Origin: Sphingomonas sp. AP4-R1
Lineage (GTDB): Bacteria > Pseudomonadota > Alphaproteobacteria > Sphingomonadales > Sphingomonadaceae
DNA: 64,000 nucleotides
Assembly: GCF_013113735.1 (NCBI RefSeq)
Contig: NZ_CP053346.1
Coordinates: forward strand, 2,618,001 to 2,682,000
Reading direction: 5' to 3'
Shown: in pieces, positions 9,259-16,025 of the stretch
Layout: each line of letters starts with the position of its first letter
How positions within the stretch are numbered: position 1 is the stretch's first letter
Translations under genes and position numbers: made by a program
The notes under the pieces: model-generated
What the model was told of the DNA's origin: nothing
Seen by the model: only the letters and a program-made list of their open reading frames with translations
Database searches by the model: none

Positions 9259-9525
9259 CTACTCGAAGAAGCGGGTCTGGGTCGGACCCGGATAATTGCG
9301 GAAGCGGGCAAGGCCCCAGCGCCAGGCCAGGTGCGGGATGAACCCACGCGGCTTGGTCCGCTTCCACGGGATGAAGAGGAGAAGAGCGCCAATGAGCGCC
9401 CAGCCGATGATCCCGCCGACGATGACCGCGACGAAGATCACGCTCATCACGACGATGAATTCCTGACTATCGAACCAGAGGATCTGGACCGGCCGGTGCA
9501 GGAACTGCGGCAGACGTTCGTCCAC
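9259..9525 (-). CDS. traL: TraL, small inner-membrane pilus assembly protein
   Basis: I place the start at a GTG at 9525, because GGGAGAAGG precedes it with good spacing and the resulting 88-aa protein matches TraL length. A longer ATG-initiated frame upstream has no ribosome-binding site. The protein begins DERLPQFLHRPVQILWFDSQEF, the conserved N-terminus of TraL, and has one long hydrophobic region (about residues 23-52) able to form two helices. TraL is the F-type counterpart of VirB3. Confidence 0.87.
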   Translation of the reverse strand: MDERLPQFLHRPVQILWFDSQEFIVVMSVIFVAVIVGGIIGWALIGALLLFIPWKRTKPRGFIPHLAWRWGLARFRNYPGPTQTRFFE

Positions 9526-9544
9526 GCCCTTCTCCCTTGCTTCA

Positions 9545-9562
9545 CCACGCCGTTGGGCGTGG
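9545..9562 (-). terminator. Stem-loop between traA and traL
   Basis: The sequence CCACGCC/GGCGTGG forms a 7-bp stem with a 4-nt loop between the pilin stop and the traL start. It lacks a clear T tract. A hairpin after a pilin gene can trim or attenuate the downstream message; that role here is inference. Confidence 0.4.
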
Positions 9563-9633
9563 GGTCCGAAAGGCGACCATCGCCCTCCGTTGCGGTAGCC
9601 GGGGCGCCGACACACCGGCGTCCCAGCCGGTCT

Positions 9634-9951
9634 TCAGATCACCATGCCGAACGTCTGGAGGATCGAATCCGCCTTGATGAGGCAGACCGCCGCCACGATC
9701 GTCGGGATGCCGATCATGATGTTTGAAAAAAGCCGCGAGACGCCGAACAGGAAGGCGGCAACGCCGCCCACAAAGCCGAGCGGACCTTTGACGCCCTGAT
9801 TCACGACGATGTCGTAGATGTCGTAGCCGAGGTCGCCGGCGGCCGGCGCCTGGAAGGCGTAGGCGACGCTCGTGCCGGCGATCGCGGCCAGCAGGAAAAG
9901 GACCGCCGCGTCGATCGTGCGGAACGTCCTTCCCCGAAGCAATGTCAACAT
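9634..9951 (-). CDS. traA: TraA-like conjugative pilin precursor
   Basis: The 105-aa precursor has an arginine-rich N-terminus and a hydrophobic signal ending AYA at about residues 30-32, giving a mature pilin of roughly 73 residues that starts FQAPAAGDLGYDIYDIVVNQG. The mature part has two hydrophobic segments (about residues 58-76 and 80-94), as in F-type pilins. The ATG at 9951 has AAGGAG 8 nt upstream. It lies just before traL, the position of traA in F. It was found as the C-terminal part of a longer frame that runs into dsbC. Confidence 0.85.
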   Translation of the reverse strand: MLTLLRGRTFRTIDAAVLFLLAAIAGTSVAYAFQAPAAGDLGYDIYDIVVNQGVKGPLGFVGGVAAFLFGVSRLFSNIMIGIPTIVAAVCLIKADSILQTFGMVI

Positions 9952-10138
9952 ATTCAGTCTCCTTGTGGTCACCAGAGCCGTCCAGGTCATGCTTGCCGGT
10001 ACCGATCGGTGGTCGTGTCCGGCCGGTGGCTTCGCTGGACGGCCCCTGGAGGCGCGCTGCCGCCGGCATCCCGGTTCTCGCCGGCACAGCCTTCGCCGCG
10101 CGCGTGCGAGTTCCGCCAAAAACCTCGGGCCCGTCCCT

Positions 10139-10903
10139 TCAGGGACTGGGCTTGTGCTTCCGGCTTTCGGTCTCGAGAAAAGCTTCGAGTTCGGCCTGCT
10201 GAAAGCCCGACACGAGTTTGCCGTCGACAAAGAGCGTCGGCGTGCCTGAGACCCCCATCTTGCGGACGGTCTCGGCATCGCGCGCGACTTTCTCGGCGCC
10301 GGGCCGGCATTTGTGCAGCGTGGCAGGTTGGGCACCCGAGTAGACCGACTTGAAGGCTGCCTGCTGGTCCGCGGAGCAGAGAATATGCTCGGCTTTAGCC
10401 GCTGCCTGCGGGTGAATGCCGCTCACGAAATAGATGAGGCGCTGAACCGGTTTCCCCTCGGCTTCCTTGGCCAGCCAGAAGCGTTCGAGTGCCTGGCAAT
10501 AGGGACAGTCGGGATCGGTGAACTCGATCACCTTTGGCGCATTCGCCGGGCCGATTACCAGAGCATCAGCCGGATTGATGACGCCGAGACGCTTTCTCGC
10601 ACTGGCATCCTGGGCCAATGCGGTCAGATTGACGCCGTTTTTGTCATAAATCGCCGCGAATAGCAGATGCTGACTCTCCGGCGCGAAATAGATGACTCGT
10701 CCCCCCGCAACGGCCTGATATATTGGACCACTGACAGGCGCCGGACCAAAGTCCTCGAAGGTCAGATTGGTAAAGGTTTGGCGCAACTGACGCTGAGCTT
10801 CTGCGCCGGCCGCGGTAAGCGGCTCGGCGCTGTTCTCTTGCGCAAAGGCGGGAGCCGATGCGCAAAGCAGCGCAGCGAGAAGCAGTTTACCGCTGCGAGG
10901 CAT
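10139..10903 (-). CDS. dsbC: DsbC-like periplasmic thiol-disulfide protein
   Basis: The 254-aa protein has a signal peptide (residues 1-21, cleavage around AFAQ), a dimerisation-type N-terminal region, and a thioredoxin fold with the active site CPYC near residues 133-136 in FTDPDCPYCQALERFW. The cis-proline segment SGTPTLFVDG is near residues 219-228. Such proteins isomerise disulfides in cysteine-rich transfer proteins such as TraN and TraU. It stands upstream of the pilin gene in the same operon and overlaps the end of the preceding small gene by 17 nt. Confidence 0.9.
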   Translation of the reverse strand: MPRSGKLLLAALLCASAPAFAQENSAEPLTAAGAEAQRQLRQTFTNLTFEDFGPAPVSGPIYQAVAGGRVIYFAPESQHLLFAAIYDKNGVNLTALAQDASARKRLGVINPADALVIGPANAPKVIEFTDPDCPYCQALERFWLAKEAEGKPVQRLIYFVSGIHPQAAAKAEHILCSADQQAAFKSVYSGAQPATLHKCRPGAEKVARDAETVRKMGVSGTPTLFVDGKLVSGFQQAELEAFLETESRKHKPSP

Positions 10904-11201
10904 CGGACAGCTCCGGATAAACGAGGGAGGTGCGCGAGAAAATTCCGCGGTCGAAAGTGAACGAGTTTCCGAGCTTGATCGCGGTGGGCGTAGGCGCCGG
11001 CGCCGCGGTGGCAGGAACCACGCGTTCGGTCTTTTCACGGATCGAGAAGCCGGTCTCGCTCTGGACGACCACGAGCTGGGAGGTGCGGGCGCAAGGGTAA
11101 CCCTCGGCGTCGGGACGATAGGTTTGGGCGCTGACAGGGGTGGCGCCGATGATGAGCAAAAGGGCTCCTGCAAAAATGGGCGGGGAGCAAGGAAAGTCCA
11201 T
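10887..11201 (-). CDS. Small exported protein, first gene of the transfer operon
   Basis: The 104-aa product has a signal-like hydrophobic segment (about residues 8-26, ending VSAQ), then a short soluble part with two cysteines at most and a proline/alanine-rich stretch. The start at 11201 is preferred because GAGGAG lies 9 nt upstream; in-frame ATGs at 11210 and 11228 are alternatives. Its stop overlaps dsbC. It is the promoter-proximal gene of the whole minus-strand operon. I do not recognise a family. Confidence 0.6.
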   Translation of the reverse strand: MDFPCSPPIFAGALLLIIGATPVSAQTYRPDAEGYPCARTSQLVVVQSETGFSIREKTERVVPATAAPAPTPTAIKLGNSFTFDRGIFSRTSLVYPELSDASQR

Positions 11202-11345
11202 GGCACGCATCTCCTCGTGGCGCCGCAAGGCGCTCGGATTGGGGTTTGGTTAGTCCGGTGGGGCAGCTGGACTGAAAGCCATTCACTCCGCCGATCCGGT
11301 GCGTCCCGAGCAATGACCACCTAGAATGTCCGCTGCAATAGGCAG

Positions 11346-11359
11346 GGCACTGAAGTGCC
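11346..11359. promoter_or_regulatory. Inverted repeat GGCACT-ga-AGTGCC (putative operator 1)
   Basis: A perfect 6-bp dyad with a 2-nt centre, 145 bp upstream of the first gene of the transfer operon. It shares its core with a second dyad 95 bp away, which suggests a common binding protein, possibly the XRE protein encoded at 12103. Confidence 0.5.
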
Positions 11360-11440
11360 GAAGCGGAGAAACAAAGCATAAGAGGAGCGGAACTGCTCAA
11401 TGAAGATGAAGAAGCGCTTCCAAGAACCACTCTGCGCGAA

Positions 11441-11460
11441 AGCGGCACTAAAGTGCCGCT
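11441..11460. promoter_or_regulatory. Inverted repeat AGCGGCACT-aa-AGTGCCGCT (putative operator 2)
   Basis: A perfect 9-bp dyad with a 2-nt centre, whose inner 6 bp match the dyad at 11346. It lies about 80 bp before the 11543 start codon. On the plus strand it is followed by TTTTGC, so a weak terminator is an alternative, but no plus-strand gene ends before it. Confidence 0.55.
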
Positions 11461-11542
11461 TTTGCTTCAGTTCGTCGTGGGAATGCACCGGTTCGGAAAC
11501 TCGGCTCGGTATTGAGCGCTAGCTTTGCCAGGAGAGAAGGCG

Positions 11543-11992
11543 ATGGGTCGAGCAAGACGCAGTTTCAAGCTCCGGCTCTCGCCGGCCGGATTGGACATCC
11601 TGATCGATTCGCACTGCCATCTGATTCGTGCGACACGGTCGCTGATCGCCTGGGGAACTACGCTTCATGTCGCGATCGAATACCTAAGCACCTTGCCAAC
11701 GCGCGATATCGTTGACCAACTGAGAGGGCAGCAAGTGAGTTGCCTTGGAGGAAACGAAGAACATCATGTCGGGGCTTCCAGCCAACTCTGGGAGATGGCG
11801 ACTAGCATCACCGAGCGCATTCAGAAGGACGTGCCCGACGCCAGGCAACCCACTCTGGGCACAATCTATATCGTGGCTCTTCTGCAGGTCACCAAAGCAG
11901 ACCGGAGTGCCTTGCTGCACGCTTTCGATCGCGCCTTGCAGTCGGGAGCAAGAGCGCCAGCATCCCGGGATGCCAATGATCTTACTGGGTAA
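11543..11992 (+). CDS. Protein of unknown function beside the transfer operon
   Basis: The 149-aa product starts at 11543, where GGAGAGAAGG precedes the ATG; an upstream in-frame ATG at 11525 lacks such a site. The N-terminus is basic (MGRARRSFKLRLSP) and the rest mixes polar and helical segments with no visible catalytic motif. It could be a small DNA-binding or relaxosome accessory protein by position and charge, but no family is recognised. It faces away from the transfer operon across the dyad-containing region. Confidence 0.55.
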   Translation: MGRARRSFKLRLSPAGLDILIDSHCHLIRATRSLIAWGTTLHVAIEYLSTLPTRDIVDQLRGQQVSCLGGNEEHHVGASSQLWEMATSITERIQKDVPDARQPTLGTIYIVALLQVTKADRSALLHAFDRALQSGARAPASRDANDLTG

Positions 11993-12075
11993 AGCCGACA
12001 ACATGGCCGAGGTTCCCAATTGACAGTGGTGGTAAGTACACCTTAGCGTCGAACCCATGAAATAGCCTTGGCGGG

Positions 12076-12087
12076 CGGGATCTCCCG
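12076..12087. promoter_or_regulatory. Short dyad CGGGA-tc-TCCCG before the XRE gene
   Basis: A 5-bp inverted repeat with a 2-nt centre lies 15 bp before the start codon at 12103 and overlaps its leader. It may be an autoregulatory operator, but it is short enough to occur by chance. Confidence 0.25.
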
Positions 12088-12102
12088 TAAGGAGACGCGG
12101 AT

Positions 12103-12522
12103 ATGTCGCATCTATTAGCGACTTCCGTTGCTGAAAGTCCGATCCTGTACGTCAAAGTGATATCGGGACGGCAAATTGAAGAGGCACGGAAGAAGCTGCG
12201 CCTGACGCAACGCGAATTGGCGCGCGAACTTGGCATGGGCGTGCGCTGGCTTCGGGAGATCGAAGCTGGCAATCCACGTTCCCGTCTCGATGACCATCTC
12301 GCCTGCGCCTATACGCTCGGGCTTTCGACGGGCCACATCCTCATCCCTTTGTTGTTTGCAGGGCAGAAGATGTGCTTTCCAAAGCAATTGGCAACAGGTG
12401 ACCTCAGCGAACTCGAGCGGATGTGCGTCGAGATGATCTCGCAGAGAAACCTTGACCATCTGACGCGGGCTCTGACACCCACATGGGCGACAAAGCAGGC
12501 GCCGGCCGAAGCGGGACTGTGA
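12103..12522 (+). CDS. XRE-family helix-turn-helix regulator
   Basis: The 139-aa protein carries an XRE/Cro-type helix-turn-helix at about residues 20-60: ARKKLRLTQRELARELGMGVRWLREIEAG, with the conserved LTQRELA first helix and the REIEAG end. The C-terminal 70 residues are unassigned. A GTAAGGAG site precedes the ATG. Its stop overlaps the next gene's ATG (TGATG), so the two regulators are co-translated. It lies between the transfer operon and the lasso cluster and could control either. Confidence 0.8.
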   Translation: MSHLLATSVAESPILYVKVISGRQIEEARKKLRLTQRELARELGMGVRWLREIEAGNPRSRLDDHLACAYTLGLSTGHILIPLLFAGQKMCFPKQLATGDLSELERMCVEMISQRNLDHLTRALTPTWATKQAPAEAGL

Positions 12523-13157
12523 TGTCGGCAATGGATCCGCCGCTTCAGGAGCGCGTCTATGCCGGGCTTAAGGCGGATTACCTGGCGGGACATTTCGTCC
12601 CGGGCAAGCGGATCGACCTTCAGGACCTTGCAAACCGGCACCGCTCAAGCAAGACGCCTGTCCGCGAAGCCGCGTTTATCCTGGTAGGAGAGGGGCTTCT
12701 TACCCATCATGCCGATGGAGGGTTTCTCGTTCCGGTACTTGCTCCAACCGACACCGTCGAACTGCTCGAGTGGCACATGCAACTGATGCTGGCGACTATA
12801 TCGGCTCTGAAGGAGACTGCCGTTCGCTCCGTGCTCTCCCAGTATTCGAGCAAAGGTACGGTACTCTCAGCGGTCGAAGTCGCCAACCGGACCATGGAGT
12901 TCTTTACCTCAATGGCTAGCGCGATAGGGAACCGAGAAGCGTCTGCCCAGGTGCGACTCGTAAACGAACGCCTGCACTACATACGAATCGCGAATTATGA
13001 AAATCCGATCCTTGCGGAAAAGGAGCTGGCAGCACTCACGAGCCTGAATGTGAAAGACGTTCAAAAGGCAACGCGTCGCCGTGTCGAGACGTACCATCTG
13101 CGGAAAATCCGTCATCAACGAATGATTATCCAAGAAACGGAGCTGGGAGAAAGATAG
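12522..13157 (+). CDS. GntR-like transcriptional regulator
   Basis: The 211-aa protein has an N-terminal winged helix of GntR type: ERVYAGLKADYLAGHFVPGKRIDLQDLANRHRSSKTPVREA, then a helical C-terminal domain resembling the FCD ligand-binding fold (about residues 80-190). I chose the ATG at 12522, which overlaps the XRE stop; an ATG at 12483 lies inside the upstream gene. It ends 175 bp before the lasso precursor gene and reads in the same direction, so control of the lasso promoter is a reasonable inference. Confidence 0.75.
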   Translation: MSAMDPPLQERVYAGLKADYLAGHFVPGKRIDLQDLANRHRSSKTPVREAAFILVGEGLLTHHADGGFLVPVLAPTDTVELLEWHMQLMLATISALKETAVRSVLSQYSSKGTVLSAVEVANRTMEFFTSMASAIGNREASAQVRLVNERLHYIRIANYENPILAEKELAALTSLNVKDVQKATRRRVETYHLRKIRHQRMIIQETELGER

Positions 13158-13332
13158 AGTTTTTCAAAGAGATATCGCACTTGTGCTGCCCACTGCCGGC
13201 CAAAAGTTGCAGCGCACCACCTGATTGGCGAATATTCCGCCAGCCTGTCCGGATATATTTGGACCAGGCCCGACCCCGTCCAGCTTACTCTGAAGCTGCC
13301 GTCCTTTCGCGGCAATCGATGAGGAGCATAAG
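13158..13332 (+). promoter_or_regulatory. Leader and probable promoter of the lasso peptide operon
   Basis: This AT-richer gap precedes the precursor gene. It contains an imperfect dyad TGGCG-aatattc-CGCCA at 13226-13242, about 90 bp before the start codon, which could be the site of the GntR or XRE protein. GAGGAG ends 7 nt before the precursor ATG. I did not assign a specific -10 box. Confidence 0.5.
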
Positions 13333-13473
13333 ATGGAACGCAATGACGATCGCATCTGCGATGAGCTGATCGATCTCGGATCCGTTTCCGAGGAAACCAA
13401 GGGCAACTCGGGTGGGCTGGGCGATACGGTCATTCAGCGGCAGCTGATGGGAATCGGTCTCGAGGACGACTGA
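13333..13473 (+). CDS. Lasso peptide precursor (A protein)
   Basis: A 46-codon gene directly upstream of the lasso B and C genes. The leader (residues 1-23) contains DELIDLGSVSEETK, with the obligatory threonine at position -2 (T22). The core should be residues 24-46: it starts GNSGGLGD, putting Gly1 and Asp8 in the right places for an 8-residue macrolactam ring, and ends GIGLEDD. The Asp-Asp C-terminus is common in sphingomonad lasso peptides. Core residues 32-46 would form the loop and tail, with bulky I34, Q35, R36, Q37, L38 and M39 as candidate plugs. GAGGAG lies 7 nt before the ATG. The gene is too short for most gene finders. Confidence 0.92.
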   Translation: MERNDDRICDELIDLGSVSEETKGNSGGLGDTVIQRQLMGIGLEDD

Positions 13474-13528
13474 ACGCCTTTGGCGCGCGCCGCGCCGCGG
13501 CGCGCGCCACTGCTTCGGGATCAGCTAG

Positions 13529-14203
13529 ATGTACTATCGACTGAGAGAAGGCCTCCATCACTGTTTGGCTGGACGCAGAGTGATCTTCCTCGACCTGGCC
13601 CAAGATCGCTATCTGGCTTTGCCGCCAGCCAGTGCGATCGCCTTTCAAAGATTGGTAAGTCGTGGTGGAGAAGCGTTCGACGGCGCTCGAGATGCGCTGT
13701 CGCCGCTGGTGGAGCGAGGAGATCTGATTGAAACCGAATCATCTGACCCCTCAATATTCCCAGCTTCAATCGCCATCCCCAAGACGGACGACCGTCGAGA
13801 CGGACTGTCTCTTCTAAGTTTCCCAACCTTCGTGGCCGCCCTATACTGGGAATTGCGAGCATCGTTGGCATTACGAAATCAAGCGCTATCAGCGGTAATC
13901 AGGCACACAGAAAGCATACGCTCACGCAAGCCGCCCAATGCAGCAACAGCAAAGCGACAGCTTTCGGAGATTGCGGCTGCGTTTGATTACACGGCTTACC
14001 TTCTGGGACGCGCAAACCGCTGCTTGCCGCGATCCCTCGCAATGTACTCCCTCTGCCGCAAACGCGGCGTCGCCGCCGAACTTGTCATTGGAGTTAGGTC
14101 TGACCCGTTCGCCGCGCACGCCTGGATACAAAATGACGCCATGGTGCTCACCGACACTGCCGAGCAGGTTGGCCTGTACACGCCTATCTTGGTGCTCAGA
14201 TGA
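13529..14203 (+). CDS. Lasso peptide B protein (RRE plus leader peptidase)
   Basis: The 224-aa protein fuses the two B functions. Residues 1-75 resemble a PqqD-like RiPP recognition element that binds the leader. The C-terminal half is a transglutaminase-like cysteine protease that cuts the leader from the precursor. The likely catalytic triad is Cys at about 165 (NRCLPRSL), His at about 197 (HAWIQ) and Asp at about 208 (LTDT). It starts 55 bp after the precursor and its TGA overlaps the ATG of the C gene. The fused arrangement is usual in proteobacterial lasso clusters. Confidence 0.93.
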   Translation: MYYRLREGLHHCLAGRRVIFLDLAQDRYLALPPASAIAFQRLVSRGGEAFDGARDALSPLVERGDLIETESSDPSIFPASIAIPKTDDRRDGLSLLSFPTFVAALYWELRASLALRNQALSAVIRHTESIRSRKPPNAATAKRQLSEIAAAFDYTAYLLGRANRCLPRSLAMYSLCRKRGVAAELVIGVRSDPFAAHAWIQNDAMVLTDTAEQVGLYTPILVLR

Positions 14204-15969
14204 GCATAAAATTTGTCGCCCGGATCAGCCGGTCGGGTATCAAAACCGATCCCGCGGCCCCTCGATCTACAAAATTTCCTCTCATCCGGCAAACTCCTTC
14301 CGCTGAAACTTGCGTGGATATCAGCGATGTCGGCGCGTTGATTACTTTGCCGGGCGGGAAAGGTTTCATCATAGGCATTCTGTTCCATCGACACGGTCCG
14401 ACGGATCGCGCGGTGCAATTTAGCCCAACCGAAATCGACGCGATAGAAAGATCCAACGGCCAACACCTGATCGAGCGATACTGGGGAACATACGTCGCCG
14501 TTCTCACAACTGCTGATGCGCTCACGATCATCCGCGATCCTTCCGGGGCCCTGCCATGTTACTACTCGAGGCACCAAGAAGTATTATATCTAGCATCGGA
14601 GCCCTCGCTGTTTGTCGATGCAGGGCTGCCGAGTCCAAAGATTGACACATCAAGGATCGCCAGGGCGCTCCTTGTCGCTGGGATGCCGGAACGGGCGACC
14701 GCGCTGAGCGGCATCGCACAAATCCTTCCCGGAACATCCCTGAAAGTCGAGGGCGCGCGTACGACCACTGCCGTCAGATGGAACCCGTGGAGCTTCGTCC
14801 CCCTGCACGCGGACCAGCCTCCGCCTGAGCGAGCAGACGAACTTCGCAGGACAGTTCAACATTGCGTTGGCGGCTGGGGAAAGCAGTACAACAAGGGAGT
14901 CCTCGGGATCTCCGGCGGGCTTGATTCATCCATCGTTGCAGCATGCCTTCAAGCGAGCGGTAACGAGCTATCGCTCCTCACGCTGACAACCAACGATCCG
15001 CTTGGCGACGAAAGACTATTCGCTTGCTCGCTTGCGGAATATCTAAACATCCAGATGTTTGAAGAGTCCTATCTGTTGGAACACATCGATCTCGGCACGT
15101 CGTCTGTACGCCATCTGCCGACGCCGGCTGGCCGCCTCGACGCTCAATCCTATGACCAGGCGGCCGTAAAAGTCGCCGCGGCAGTGGGGGCGAACGCGAT
15201 TTTCACCGGCAATGGTGGCGACAATGTCTTCTATATGAGCCATTCCGCACGGCCTTTGGCCGACAGATATTCAGCGGAGGGGCTTTCCCCGGGCCTGCTG
15301 CACACATTGCGAGACATCTGTACCATCACGGGAGCCCCAGCCCGACAGGTGATCGCACAAGCAATCGTGGCCGGGAGAAATTCCACGAAGGGATACATCT
15401 GGGGGACAGAGGAATCCTTCATCGCACCCGAGGCCCTCGAAACAGTATTACAGGAGCCAGTTGAACATCCTTGGCTCGCGGTGCCTGAAGGCACAAGGTT
15501 GCCCGGCAAGGCCGCGCACATCGCAATGATCCTTCGAATGCACTATTCCCTCGACGCTTACTGCGAACGTGGAGGGTTTCCGGTCGTGCATCCGCTAGCA
15601 TCGCAGCCGATCCAGGAAATCTGCCTTCAAATTCCGACATGGCAGCAATGCGCTATGGGGCGGGATAGAGCCGTGGCGCGCGAAGCTTTCAAGCAGTCGC
15701 TCCCGCATGCTGTGATTGAACGTCGAGCGAAAGGTAGCCCGCAAGGCTTCATGTTCGAGATTTTTGAACGGTTCCGCGCCGAGATACGTGAGAGGATGCT
15801 GGATGGCTTCTTAATACGCAACGGAGTCCTCAACCGACCACACATTGAAGCAGCTCTCATCGGGTACCGGCAGATGACGGCTGCTGAGATCATGCGAATA
15901 CTGATGTTTGTCGATACAGAAGCATGGATCGAACACTGGAGATCCGCCGGTCTCTCACAGAGCTGTTAA
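14200..15969 (+). CDS. Lasso peptide C protein (asparagine-synthetase-like cyclase)
   Basis: The 589-aa protein has an N-terminal region like the glutaminase domain of asparagine synthetase B, without the N-terminal catalytic cysteine, and a C-terminal ATP-pyrophosphatase domain with the PP-loop SGGLDSS at about residues 238-244. In lasso pathways it adenylates the side chain of Asp8/Glu and closes the ring onto the amine of Gly1. It overlaps the B gene by 4 nt (ATGA). The gene uses noticeably more A/T-ending codons than the transfer genes, consistent with separate origin. Confidence 0.95.
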   Translation: MSIKFVARISRSGIKTDPAAPRSTKFPLIRQTPSAETCVDISDVGALITLPGGKGFIIGILFHRHGPTDRAVQFSPTEIDAIERSNGQHLIERYWGTYVAVLTTADALTIIRDPSGALPCYYSRHQEVLYLASEPSLFVDAGLPSPKIDTSRIARALLVAGMPERATALSGIAQILPGTSLKVEGARTTTAVRWNPWSFVPLHADQPPPERADELRRTVQHCVGGWGKQYNKGVLGISGGLDSSIVAACLQASGNELSLLTLTTNDPLGDERLFACSLAEYLNIQMFEESYLLEHIDLGTSSVRHLPTPAGRLDAQSYDQAAVKVAAAVGANAIFTGNGGDNVFYMSHSARPLADRYSAEGLSPGLLHTLRDICTITGAPARQVIAQAIVAGRNSTKGYIWGTEESFIAPEALETVLQEPVEHPWLAVPEGTRLPGKAAHIAMILRMHYSLDAYCERGGFPVVHPLASQPIQEICLQIPTWQQCAMGRDRAVAREAFKQSLPHAVIERRAKGSPQGFMFEIFERFRAEIRERMLDGFLIRNGVLNRPHIEAALIGYRQMTAAEIMRILMFVDTEAWIEHWRSAGLSQSC

Positions 15970-16025
15970 GGACTGAGAGAAGCTGCTGTATTCAACATCA
16001 AACCCTCCGCGAGCGATCGGCATTT

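Larger units (their letters stand above)
11202..11542. promoter_or_regulatory. Divergent regulatory region for the transfer operon and the 11543 gene
   Basis: This 341-bp gap separates the minus-strand transfer operon from the plus-strand genes. It is visibly lower in GC than its flanks and holds two inverted repeats with the same core (see the next two entries). I cannot place -35/-10 boxes with confidence, but the main transfer promoter should be here. Confidence 0.6.
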
